Assembly: GCA_009617715.1 (NCBI GenBank)
Contig: VTFK01000518.1
Location: forward strand, 1 to 64,000
Source: Plectrocnemia conspersa
Lineage: Eukaryota > Arthropoda > Insecta > Trichoptera > Polycentropodidae
Direction: 5' to 3'
DNA: 64,000 nucleotides
This document shows positions 24,105-34,899 of the stretch, piece by piece. Position 1 is the first letter of the stretch; every line of letters starts with the position of its first letter. Below the pieces are notes generated by a model that made no database searches, was not told the origin of the DNA, and saw nothing but the letters and a program-made list of their open reading frames with translations. A program made the translations under genes and the position numbers.

Positions 24105-24742
24105 TAGGGATTCCAATCCCGGGCCAAAATTTTGATCCCGGGATTTCGGTATTGCAATTAGTCGATCCCGGGATCCCGGGACCAGTCCCGGGATAATTTT
24201 CATGTTATTTTATCGATAAAAATAATTTAAAATGAATAATACAATATTTTTTTACATCCGTTTTTTATAACGTACAATGTATAAAGTACGTATAATTTTA
24301 GTCTTGGACTTAAAATAGAAAATAATATAATAAAAATAAAAAAGGGAAGGTCTTATTTATTTATTTGAGAAGATAAAAAATGAACTTTTGACAATGTATG
24401 TACATATGTATATTCATAGACACAATTAATGGAAAACATTATTTTGGAAAAAACTCACGAAGTAACATCAAAGCATCAAGCGTTTCATCATTTAGCCTTG
24501 ATCTGATTTTGGTTCCTAAGCAGCCTGCAGCTGAAAAAGCACGTTCAGACTCACAGCCTAAAAGATTCACAGATGACACGTGCAACTCGCGCAAGTTTGT
24601 ATACGAAATATAACGATTTTGTCAATAATAATTCGATTGTGCTTGATAAATCAATCAATCCAAAAAATTCGAGATTATGTTTTATAATCCCGGGACTCAT
24701 CGGGTATTGAAAATCGATCCAATCCCGGGATTGGAATCCCTA
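24105..24742 (-). mobile_element. hAT transposon, internally deleted, 638 bp
   Basis: Inverted termini TAGGGATTCCAATCCCGGG (left) and its exact reverse complement (right), with further CCCGGGAT repeats next to each end, flanked by an exact 8-bp duplication, GTCAAGAA. The interior keeps only the C-terminal hAT dimerisation segment on the minus strand. The rest of the transposase is deleted. Confidence 0.9.
24442..24605 (-). pseudogene. hAT transposase C-terminal dimerisation domain fragment
   Basis: About 54 codons on the minus strand, including ESERAFSAAGCLGTKIRSRL and NDETLDALMLLREFFPK followed by a stop. SERxFSxAG...RSRL...LxxLMLLR is the hallmark of the hAT C-terminal dimerisation domain. 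It is encoded inside the 638-bp element. Confidence 0.85.
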
Positions 24743-24750
24743 GTCAAGAA
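24743..24750 (+). repeat. 8-bp target-site duplication, right copy
   Basis: GTCAAGAA, identical to 24097-24104. Confidence 0.88.
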
Positions 24751-24754
24751 CCTT

Positions 24755-25800
24755 TGCTGCGGCAAAGACCTGGTAAACTATCTTTTCTAATATTCATTAT
24801 ATAAGAATATAATCATTACAACACACAATTTTTCCGACCAAGGTGTAGTTAAACCTCATAATAGAGATCTTTAAAAAATAACGATCTCTATTTTGATCAC
24901 AAAAATTGCAAATTTCCATTAATAAAAAAACACAAGAATATACTTTGCATATCTTAAATAATCAACCTTTAAAATATGAAAAAAAAATGTATTTTTTTAA
25001 TATTGTATAATAAGAATATCTAGATTAGTATTGTAAATATTCTTTTGTGGCAAATAAATCCTATTTTTATCCATAAGAAATATTGTATTGTATCATTTCA
25101 AAACATGGTCCCATGAAAATATTCGGCATTTACAATATCATCAAACAAACATAACATTTTACGATATGCTTGCTCTAGAATGTATTTCATAAATATTTTC
25201 TGATAATTTATGGCCAGCACGTGCTAGAGAACACATAGTTTTATTGCTGTGCCTAGTGTGCAATATTTTGTATAGATGTGTACATATGTATGTATATACA
25301 TTCTTTGTCTTCCCTTTTTAGTACAATAATATACAGGCAGATTTACAAAATTGGCAGCAATTCAACTTCCTTGTATAATCAGTGTAAGCCCAAGTAATCC
25401 CTCACGACACTTAGACAAATTGCCAAATAGGTTAAACATTGGTAACACGGCCTAGAATATATTTTTATGTTCCTCAAAAAGGTTACACCTACATACATTT
25501 GGCGTGATAACATGCCCCAAATAAATGCTCTTTAAACGTATATTTTATGTAATTTATTATTTAAAATTAAAGCCGTCGCGGTCGGGAGAAAAAGATCAAA
25601 TTTCCATAATCAGATTAAAATGCCAGAATTATATTATTTTAAACAGGTATATTATTGTATCTACAGACCTTTAAAATACAAAATTGCTATTTAAAATCTA
25701 AGCATTGTATATCATATACACAATTATACATTATGACTTTATTCCGGAAAAAATCTGATGGTTCTAAATATCACATTAACTTAATTTTGTAATGATTTTT
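24755..25800. other. AT-rich stretch, nothing recognised
   Basis: AT-rich with ATGTATGTA-type simple repeats near 25280. No gene was seen. Confidence 0.5.
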
Positions 25801-25810
25801 AGAATGTCGA

Positions 25811-26185
25811 CGCCACGCTTAGGAACCAGTGTTTATAAGCTCTCCGCTGCGTCACGTTGCTGGTTTGCCCCTAACGACTACGAAAACTGCCAACAATGCT
25901 TTGAGACATAAATAAGTTTTAAAATTTTAAACCATTTAAATAAGGTAAATATTGCTGCTTATTTATATAATTCTTCTTTTAAGTACATTCGTTGCAAAAA
26001 GTTATTCATGGTGTGTTCACTGTTCTGACCAACGCTCCCTCGCTACAGCTCGACTGCACCTAACTTGTTTTAATTAGAACAAATTGATGTAGCAAAACGT
26101 TGTTGGCTTCTTTTGTTACCGTTAGGGCCAAACTAGCAATGTGACGCAGTGGAGAGTTTATAACCATTGCTTTCTGAACGTGGCA
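25811..26185. mobile_element. Short element with ~65-bp terminal inverted repeats
   Basis: Left end 25811-25876 and right end 26118-26185 are inverted copies, roughly three-quarters identical. Shared cores include TATAA.CTCTCC.CTGCGTCAC, TTGCT.GTTTG and CCCTAACG. The interior is non-coding. Exact ends and target duplication are unclear. Confidence 0.6.
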
Positions 26186-26209
26186 ACACTCTCAGCAAGC
26201 ACTCTTTAT

Positions 26210-26387
26210 CAGTGGCGTAGCTATGGGGGGGCGGAGGGGGCGGCACTTGCTTGGGGGTGGCATATTCGCGATGGGATCGTCTAGTGTAGTTCTTAACCCT
26301 GAATGCACTAAAACATATATAAATCAACAAATAACAAGAGCTTAATAATAACGAATTTATTATTTTAAGAAATGCTGATTTTATGAC
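26210..26387 (+). mobile_element. hAT MITE, truncated copy (CAGTGGCGTAGCTA family)
   Basis: Starts CAGTGGCGTAGCTATGG and matches the full copy at 56785-57048 up to the segment AAATGCTGATTTTATGA, after which the match stops. No right terminus was found. Confidence 0.75.
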
Positions 26388-26887
26388 AATTTCGATTTTA
26401 TAGGGTTTTTAAGAGAATAAAATGTTGCTATATGAATTGTAATTTTACATTTTGTGATGTAAATAATATTTACGTCTATTTTAATTAAATTTTTAACCTT
26501 GAGAGCGGGGCCCTGTGCGAGTGAATCGGCTGCGTATTATTAAAGCCAGCCCTGTGAACAGTTGTAGCATTCTGAGAATATAAATAAAGAGAACGCACCA
26601 GAAACGAGTGACAGTGAAGTTGTAAAATAAAAAAAAATGGTAAATAAAAATGTCTAATACGCTGACAGTTATTGGATCTTGGAATTTACGATAAAAAATC
26701 GTAAAACAGAAATCTACAATAAAAAAATGTAATATGTACTGAGTATGCATGTTTCCAAACAAGCTAAAAAATCTAAATCAATTACCGCATTATATTTTGA
26801 TAAACCTTGCATCTAAATTACCAAAAATTTAAATAATTAAAACAACGAAAATATTATTATAAATTAGTACGTGCATTCTATATAATT

Positions 26888-27058
26888 GCATATAAAGCTA
26901 AGACTACTAAGACTATCGAGGAATACACAAGAAAGCACGCGCGCTGGCATAAGTTACTTCTGCTTCAGCATCAGAATGCTATGGTAGAAATATTGCGAGA
27001 TATTGCTGGCAACACGAAACGACTGGATATGACTCAACCATTCGATCTGACTCAGTGA
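26888..27058 (+). other. Short coding-like frame, unidentified
   Basis: A plus-strand frame without an ATG at its start encodes an amphipathic charged segment: TIEEYTRKHARWHKLLLLQ, then NAMVEILRDIAGNTKRLDM, ending FDLTQ and a TGA. Base composition is less AT-biased than the flanks. It could be the last exon of an unseen gene or the end of a transposon-encoded protein. It lies 0.7 kb upstream of the CCDC28 gene. Confidence 0.3.
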
Positions 27059-27089
27059 GATAAAATTCATTGAATCTACATGTGACTAA

Positions 27090-27802
27090 GGGTTATTTTT
27101 GAATAACTTTTCATTATAGTTAGCTGACATTTATAAAAAAAAAGTATGATCGTTAAAAAAATATTTTTGAACTATTATTATAAACATTGCAACTATATCG
27201 GTGCTAATTAAAAATCTCACCAAATACATTATTATTAACTATATAAAGAAATAAATAAAGGGGCGCTCTAAGCCCAACCGTACAATAAAATGCTTTAAAA
27301 ATATATTATTCGGAATATTTATTGTATATCCATCTATCATCAAAGTCTATAACATCAAAAATGGTTTGAAACTTATATTCAGCGGTGTTTGAATTATATT
27401 TAAAAATTAAATGTATAATAAATTGTGTGATTTTTTAATAAATAATAAATTTAAAGAAGGCGATTTTATTATATAATTAATAAAATGAATATAAGTATTC
27501 ATCACTAATTACACAAATTATGAAAAATATTTTTTTTATATAAAAAAGATAATACAATAAATATACAACCATTGCTGTATTTAATATTTAGTTATAAATT
27601 TATTTTATATTATTGTATTAAATTTAATAAATCATTTAAATTTATTATTTATGCGAATTCGTAGTAACGAGCTCGTTAAAGTCTATGCTTATTATTCACT
27701 CTGGCAACACTGACAGGATTCAAGTGACGTTTAGCCGTCAAATTTTATTTTGTAGTAACCGCCCTGATTTGATTGATAAATTATAAATATAAAAATATTG
27801 TG
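27090..27802 (+). promoter_or_regulatory. Intergenic region and probable CCDC28 promoter
   Basis: Mostly AT-rich. The last 100 bases before the start codon hold the only GC-richer patch, including TGGCAACACTGACAGG and a CAAGTGACG element. Placement as promoter is by position only; no TATA box or initiator can be asserted. Confidence 0.3.
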
Positions 27803-27999
27803 ATGGACAAAACGACGGGAGAGGCTAGCGAAAAGCAGCAGTTAGTAGCTACAGACGAGGATGAAGAAGGAAGGCAAGGAGCTTCTCTATCTCCGGCTGC
27901 AAGTGGTGTTTTATCTTCAAGCGGAGCTGCGAGCTACGGATCAAAAACTAATCCTATTAAAAACGTTAATGCGAACACCACATTATTTGGAAATACTAG
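27803..27999 (+). CDS. CCDC28: CCDC28 exon 1
   Basis: Encodes residues 1-65 plus two bases of codon 66 (Arg). Donor AG|GTTTGT. Acidic, Ser/Ala/Gly-rich, probably disordered. Confidence 0.9.
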
Positions 28000-28565
28000 G
28001 TTTGTTTTGACTTTAATATATTTTATTCATGTGTATTAAAATCTTATTCAAACCATTACAGAGTAGCTTATGTAAGTGAAAGACGACCAACAAGACCTCC
28101 TCGACACACAGGAACCACTCCGACTAGCGGTATGGGTATAAAGGGCGGAGATTCTCGAAGGACTCAAGCGGCATTGCTGCGACTATTAGCTAACTTTCAT
28201 GCCACTCCTCCTTCGTCTGATACTCCTGGTTCTTTACCACCAGCTTTGCTACACATGGAAGATATTAGAGAACAACAAGATAACTTAGCTAGACTACATT
28301 TCAAGTACTTAATTTTAACATACATATATGTGGTTAAATAGCTCATACTTAAATTTCATATTTACACATACAATTAATTTTCAGATTAGGATCAGATCCA
28401 GATGCTCCCGCCAAGCCTGCAAGCGCGAGAGAAACTATGGTCAAATTAGTTAAGAGTTTAGAACAATTATCAACTTCAATCGAACAACTGCATTCTACTA
28501 CAGATTTTTATAATAACACAGTTGAGTCTTTAGATGAGGGCGATGCTCAAATTCCAAATAAATAG
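27803..28565 (+). CDS. CCDC28: CCDC28-family coiled-coil protein (3 exons, 206 aa)
   Basis: Exons 27803-27999, 28062-28304 and 28385-28565 join in frame (phases 2 and 2) through GT..AG introns of 62 and 80 bases. Residues 1-98 are low-complexity and polar. The conserved core follows: RTQAALLRLLANFH (99-112), then IREQQDNLARLHFKLG, then a coiled coil around VKLVKSLEQLSTSIEQLH. This order matches vertebrate CCDC28A/B (LLxLLxDFHSG, VREMQEKLARLHF, LSNLEDLSNSIQKLH). The protein is cytosolic, with no signal peptide or membrane segment. Vertebrate CCDC28B is linked to ciliary length and TORC2 assembly through SIN1; the insect role is inferred at best. The length is close to the family norm. The ATG at 27803 is the first in frame. 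Confidence 0.93.
28062..28304 (+). CDS. CCDC28: CCDC28 exon 2
   Basis: Acceptor CATTACAG|AGTAGC, donor CAA|GTACTT. Carries the conserved LLRLLANFH and REQQDNLARLHF blocks. Confidence 0.9.
28385..28565 (+). CDS. CCDC28: CCDC28 exon 3 (terminal)
   Basis: Acceptor TTTTCAG|ATTAGG. Encodes the C-terminal coiled coil and ends in TAG at 28563. An AATAAA lies at 28906. Confidence 0.9.
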
Positions 28566-28895
28566 CGTATATGTTATGTAATTGTAATACTTCCGATATA
28601 TTAAGTTGATTCCGTACTTGTGACCTTAAATCACACAATACTTTTAAAGTTTGTTGTGAACCAACCACATGATATGAAATTTGTAATATATAAATGTAAG
28701 GAGTTTGTGATAAGTTTTAAGAAAGAGGAAATTGTGATGCATAAAATAAGCCACATCTAGAATTATGATAAACTATTGTTACAACACAACAATTATAGTT
28801 GCTCTTATGAGTCTTATGATACTACTATTCAGTCTTTCTGGGCCAGCGAGAGAAAAATCTGGCTTTATTGCTAATTGTTGCTGCGAGCCCCTCCC

Positions 28896-29110
28896 CTCAC
28901 ATTAAAATAAATCGAATTAAACCTAGATATTTTAAAAATAAACAAACATTGTTTTTTACGATTACACGTGTTTATAATTATTATTATTATTATTACCCTC
29001 AAATGTCTCCCAAAAACTCTGCTACCTCACATTAAAATCAATTGAATTAGAGATGGATATTTTAAAAATAACCACTGTTTTTTTGCAACTGCACATGTTT
29101 ATATTTTTAT
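28896..29110 (+). repeat. Tandem duplication downstream of CCDC28
   Basis: Two copies of a ~90-base unit about 130 bases apart. Both start CCTCACATTAAAAT and share GATATTTTAAAAATAA and CACRTGTTTATA. They lie in the 3' flank or long 3' UTR and are separated by an ATT microsatellite. Confidence 0.65.
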
Positions 29111-29114
29111 TATT

Positions 29115-30103
29115 TTGTATTATATATTCTGATGCAATAGTCATATTATCAACATATTAGTCTGACCCTTAAGCTATACGCATCGCAATTCCACTAATTC
29201 TAAGTTACTCATGTGGCATTAATCATCACCCAAAATACTAGTGAGTTTAAAACTTTTAAAAATTATATTGTACATATACATATGATATAATATTTCGTTA
29301 TTTTAAATTATAACTTTACTACGAATTTTGCGAAAGAAATTAGATTTATGTAAAATTGCTGTAACTAAATTGCAGTTTTTAATATATATCTGTATCAAAC
29401 CACTTTTTTATTTAAAAATGATTAAGTGGTTATAAATGAAATATGTTATTACTTAAATTAAATACATATGGTTATTCTTGAATGTATACAAATGTACAAA
29501 TTAACCTTTACTCGTTTTAAAATCTAAATGGCGCTTAAAAAGCAAGTATTCAGATCACAATTCATCTATGAATTGTAAAAATTGCTTTCAATACAAGAAA
29601 TTAATTTATTCTCTGAGTTTCATAAGCAATTGAACAATAACTATATTGACCCTGCCATAATTGAACCATGCAGAATCCTTCAAGCACTGCTTTGAATTTG
29701 TGTTACAGAGCTTCGACTCTGCCTAACTGTATCACCAGCTGCCATCGGACACCATACACATACATGCATGCTCTGCTGTTCCAATACAAAGCTGGTACAT
29801 AGAAAAGCTTATCATATACATCGATAAATGCTGCTTTCACAAACTAGTTTAATTTCACAATTAAAATGTATATTGGTAAATATAAAAATATCATCTGTTA
29901 CAACGGACTCGTTAAATTAACAATAACTATATCATCAGTACAAACATAACTTATGATTCAAAATAAAAACTACAAAATGTTTGCTTCCTCACAATTTTAT
30001 GGAAGGAGCGATAACAATTGACAACTACTGCGTGGGTTGGGCTTAATTCTTAATATGCACATGTTAATTTCATATTTGTAGTGAAAAAAGTATCTATATG
30101 TAG
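29115..30103. other. Intergenic stretch, nothing recognised
   Basis: AT-rich, slightly more mixed at 29640-29800. No open frame with family resemblance. Confidence 0.45.
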
Positions 30104-30105
30104 TA

Positions 30106-30356
30106 CAGTGATACTTCGGTTTTCGTCGATAATCAGTCCGAAAACAATCGTTGAAATCTGAAACCAACGAAAACCGAGGCAATTATTTGTAGTATGTATT
30201 AACATTACGAGGCATGTAATTGTAGTATGTATGGGTAGTGTACGCCGACGAAATCCGAAGCAACCGACGAAAACCGAGACAACTTTTTTCGCTGAAAATA
30301 TTGACGAAAACCGAAACCGACGATAACCGAAGTCAACGAAAACCGAAGTACCACTG
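30106..30356. mobile_element. Pogo/Tigger-type MITE, 251 bp, TA target duplication
   Basis: Begins CAGTGATACTTCGGTTTTCG and ends with the inverse (CGAAAACCGAAGTACCACTG), flanked by TA on both sides (30104-30105 and 30357-30358). CAGTGGTACxTCGGTTxxCG-like ends with TA duplications are typical of pogo/Tigger MITEs. Inside, CGAAAACCGA or close variants recur, so the terminal motif is repeated subterminally. No coding capacity. Confidence 0.85.
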
Positions 30357-30359
30357 TAA

Positions 30360-33300
30360 AAGTTTTATATTTAATATGTTTTTTTGTCCAAAATAAAAAA
30401 ATATTTATGTTGTACTATAAATATTATACTTTTCAATAAATGGCAGTTTACATTTTGCCATTAACTTCACATCACAATTTTTGGCATAGTTTTTAAACCC
30501 ATGTTTATATTAAATTACCCATATGGCGTGAAGATTTCAGTAATCTTACTTATTTTCCTGAAAGAGTTTCGTGAGGGCCTATCGGTTGCACATTTTTTTA
30601 ATAAACTGATATTTTCCCTAAAAAAATGATAAGGATTTATTCGCCAAATGCACTTAAAATTGATGTGCTTCAATTGTAAATATATATATATATAGTTAAT
30701 TTGTCGTATAGCTCAAATATTTTTTCCACAATTTCATAAAATAAGTATTTAGTTCCTCGCCAATTTAAAAATATATAATTTTATTTAATGAAAATCAATT
30801 GATCGTACACTGAGTTTTTTTTATATCATTTTTACTTGTCAATGATAAATTTGATAAATTTAACCCTAAACAACTTTTTGTTGATTAAAAAAAAAACAGT
30901 TACACTTAGGCTGTTAAATGACATTTTGATTGTTTTTTTTATTTACTTTTTCAATTAATTCATATTTTTTAAGGTATGATATACCATCCCATAGGAATTC
31001 ATGGGTATTTTAGTAATTTTAAAAATACACTTGTATACATCTTTTCTGTATTTTTTTTATATAATATAGTTTATTTTGTTAGCTTTTAATTTATCTAATA
31101 ACATTAAAAAATTAAAGTTAAGCTTAATACCTATGGGGTTAATAATCATACCCAGACTTAAGGTAATTAAAAAATAACTTTAAATAATATTTTTATAATT
31201 AAATACATTCATAAATGCATGCTTTTAATATATTAATAAAAAAAATGGGCTCGAGTACATTACTCTGTGACGCCGATATAATAACTGCTTTTGTACCGGA
31301 TGAAGGTGCATTTTAAAAACCATCCTTGCACATCTGTGCTACATATTCAACGGAGAAGCTAGATTATTTTTTCTCAATAGTAATCTCAAACTCTTGCGTT
31401 TTAGATCCTATTATATATTTATATACTTTCCTGATTATCTTCTGTGAGTAGCAAACCCAAGTGTTTATAATGTTTATATAGTAAGGTTCTTTTAATATCG
31501 CCATGTTCGCAAAACAAAGTTAAATACTTTTTTGTGACATCTTTATATAAATTGTTTTAGTATTGGACTTAAATTTTGAAATGATTACTTTTCTGTCTTG
31601 ATATCACTCCATATTTTATATAGTTTATTTTTAATGTATTTATAATTTCTCTCTGCTAGATATGTGCCTCCTAGTGGGAATAATAATATTTTCTGTACAA
31701 AATTAAAAATTAATCTTTCTATCTGCTGAATAAGATGAAAACATGGATATAGATAGTTATAGCTCATTTTTAAATATTGTGTATATGTATGTATATATAT
31801 ATGGACGCCGATGTCTATATTGTGTATATACATGTATATATATTTTAACACCGGTAATGAACTTATTCTGTTGTTTCTCAGCCTTGACAGCTTTAGTCTT
31901 CCCAGCTATTGCTTTGCATCTACTTTTCTATGTTAAAATTATAAATGTTAATAACAAAAAAAAATGATATCTCTAACATTAGTCAGTATTTTTCCACAAA
32001 TGAATAGTCACCCCACTAGTCCTAATTCATATTTCACATGGAACAAATACACCAAATTGCTCAACCTACTTATTTAAGTCTATTAATTTCCATTATTTTT
32101 TTTGTATATGTTTTGCTCATATTGAATAAGACATAATTTATAAGTACGTACGTAGTACCAGAATGATTTGACAAAATATTATCAAAAATAATATTTTTTT
32201 AGCTTCAAAGATATGATAGCAATTTTATTACTCTTATATTATATACAAGTTTTTTTATAATTTTTGCTAAAATCTAATGAATTGCAATACTTTCAGTTTA
32301 ATAAAATACTCGTCAATCATTTGTGATAGGTTTATTTTTGATTATGTTGCATTATATTCTGCAATTCTTTAAGACTGAGTAAAGCTCCTATTTAAAATTA
32401 TGTGCTTTTTAAAGGTTGTTAGAATAAAAAAATAAGTAAAAACTTTGCTAGATATTTTTTTACAAAATTATTTTTAATTTTATATTCCAGTAATTATTCT
32501 TTTGCTAGCACATACACACATATTTGTTAGCACAAATTCCATAACTAAGCTTTAAGTCAATGTATTAAAAAATAACTAGTTTTTGGTATTTTTATTAATT
32601 ATTAAACGTATTGTAAATATTTTCAAAATATTTTTGTAGTAAATATTCAGTTTTTTTTTAATGTAATATTTAGATAGCAAAATATAATAAAACTTTAATT
32701 AGTATAAAAATGTTTTAAATTTTATCATTTAATATTTTTAATTTTTATTAATTATTGTGATATAACACATATTTTTTTGAATCTTTTTTTTTAATGTATT
32801 ATTTTTAGCAATATCTATTAAAATAGAATGTTAATTTTACAAATATTTTCAATTAAATATATTATCTGTAATATAACTTAATATTAAAAAAATACAATAT
32901 AAATCAATTGTGTATTTTCTTATCAATCAAATATCTTACAACCTAAAGTTTTTAATAATGGTTTGATATATTTAAAATTTAAATAAATAAATAAAATTTT
33001 ATAGACGATTTACAATAAATTTTGATTCATAGTGTGACACAGACGTGTAAACATTCAATGTCATTCGTGACGCAAACTATGTAGAATGTATCTATATATG
33101 TTGCTAACAACCGAAGAAAATCAATACGCTACGTTTAGCATATTATAAGTAATGGAATGTGCGAAGATTCCAAACTTTCACTGTTAATATATCATCATTA
33201 AAAAATACCTAAAACAATAATTAATTATGTTGCTTATAAATACTACTAAATAAACTTGCGATTTTATCAAAATATTTTATTATTAAAAAAATACATAAAT

Positions 33301-33700
33301 CAACAATTATTCACTCTTGATACATTTCTAATTTGCGGCAAATACATTGTAATACCCTGTAATCGATATAATACGTATACAAACGAGTTTTTTATACACT
33401 TAATTTTTCAATGTTTTGTATATATTGCATTTGTAATTAAAAGTAATATTATCATTTTTTTTAATTACTTATATTTTTATCCTGCTCTTAGAAAATAACT
33501 CATTTATACAGTGATAGTAGTAAATACAAAGTGCAATGATAGATTGTATCACTTCATCTTATTTATATATCTAGATACATATGTATTAAATTTTTGCATA
33601 TTATAACATCACACGTTGAATAAACTCTTTAAAAATATAATATATCCAATATCATAACGCTTTAATAAGACAGTTTTAACACGTGTTTCTTTGTACAATC
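30360..33700. other. AT-rich intergenic stretch
   Basis: No gene recognised. Short frames at 31585-31851 (minus) and 33256-33498 (plus) lack motifs. Simple TA and TATG repeats occur near 30680 and 31780. Confidence 0.5.
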
Positions 33701-33731
33701 TAACAGCCTTTTAATTGTATCAAAAGATCTT

Positions 33732-34574
33732 TTAAAACCATTGGTTTGTCTTTTTAACTTTATCTTTGAACTTCCTCGAACTTTGCAAATTATCTAACAT
33801 CTCGATTAAATCACTCATCTTCGCTGGACCGTCTTGAGTCTTATCACACTTCACTTCTTTCACACTTTTCACATCAGTATAACCGAAATTTTTATTTTCT
33901 TTCAGCACATTTATATCAATGGGTATGAACTCCCTTTCGCGTTTTTGCAAAAGCTTTTTCCTTTGAAAATTATTGTAAATCCTAGTCTTCAACGCCTCTA
34001 TATTCAAAGTCTTTTCTGTAGTATAATTATTATTGATATCTACAGTCTTTGGCTTTTCACTCGGTATATTAACAGGAGTATTTGATAAAATTGCTAGAGT
34101 ATTTTGCCTGTGCATCTTTTTCTCTTTAATTTCTTTCAATAGATTAGTGCATTTACTTTCGTCTTCTATCTTCGTAAATCTCAATCTTTGATTTCTCAAG
34201 TTGATCTCGTTCAAAATAGGAACTTCTTTATTTTTTTGCATTTCGTTTTCTTCTGTCGTGGTGTAGTTTGGGGCGCTTAGCTTCCGCTTATCTAAAACGC
34301 TCAATTGTAACGATTTAAGGCACACGTCTCTATTGAAACTATCTTCTAATAAGCTATCTATCTTCTGACCTATCGCCGGCAAGGGATTGAAAGGCGATAG
34401 GGTTTCTTTGTGGAATATTTCAGTGTCCAGCATTTTGATTATGTCCGTTTGCGTCCTGGGTCTACTGCGATTTTGGATGGAGACGGCGGGAGTCCTCTCT
34501 CTCCCTTCTTGGTGCGACTTGGTCTTGTAACCATCGAACTTTTGCGAACGTACGTCAAGTGGATACGGATGCAT
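33732..34574 (-). CDS. Uncharacterised charged protein, 280 aa, single exon
   Basis: The first ATG in the open frame (minus, 34574) starts MHPYPLDVRS. The frame itself opens further upstream after a TGA near 34623, with no ATG between. No domain was recognised. The protein is Lys/Glu/Asn-rich, probably mostly disordered, without signal peptide or membrane segment. A short motif occurs twice: DIIKMLD at residues 44-50 and DLIEMLD at 255-261. A basic helix candidate, NNFQRKKLLQKRERE, lies between. The C-terminus is KDKVKKTNQWF. Unbroken length, far longer than other frames here, and less AT-biased codon use support a real gene. An upstream exon joined within 34575-34622 cannot be excluded. Confidence 0.75.
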   Translation of the reverse strand: MHPYPLDVRSQKFDGYKTKSHQEGRERTPAVSIQNRSRPRTQTDIIKMLDTEIFHKETLSPFNPLPAIGQKIDSLLEDSFNRDVCLKSLQLSVLDKRKLSAPNYTTTEENEMQKNKEVPILNEINLRNQRLRFTKIEDESKCTNLLKEIKEKKMHRQNTLAILSNTPVNIPSEKPKTVDINNNYTTEKTLNIEALKTRIYNNFQRKKLLQKREREFIPIDINVLKENKNFGYTDVKSVKEVKCDKTQDGPAKMSDLIEMLDNLQSSRKFKDKVKKTNQWF

Positions 34575-34599
34575 TAAACTCCAAACACTTAACTGTCCG

Positions 34600-34880
34600 T
34601 TTATCCTCACGAACTTTAAGAATCATACTTAATTATTCACTTTGTGTTTGCTTGTTTGTATATTTTTGAGTTTTCCCTCGCGCACGTCCGTTCAGTCCAA
34701 AGGCACGAACTACTGTCAGGTAATTCGTAGATCAATCGCGAACGACCGCACGATTTTCATCGAATCGAGGGGAAAAGTGTATACACAAGGTTCACGGAAT
34801 CGTCAGGGCTTTTGCGTGTTTCACCATATTTTTTGGAAACGCAATTTGGCGTAATTTGGTCCTGCTACCATAACCGCTTA
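34600..34880 (-). promoter_or_regulatory. Probable promoter region of the 280-aa gene
   Basis: A GC- and CpG-richer patch immediately upstream of the minus-strand gene, with a plus-strand chance frame across it. Promoter role is inferred from position and composition only. Confidence 0.3.
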
Positions 34881-34899
34881 TTTTCCCTTTTTACTTATT

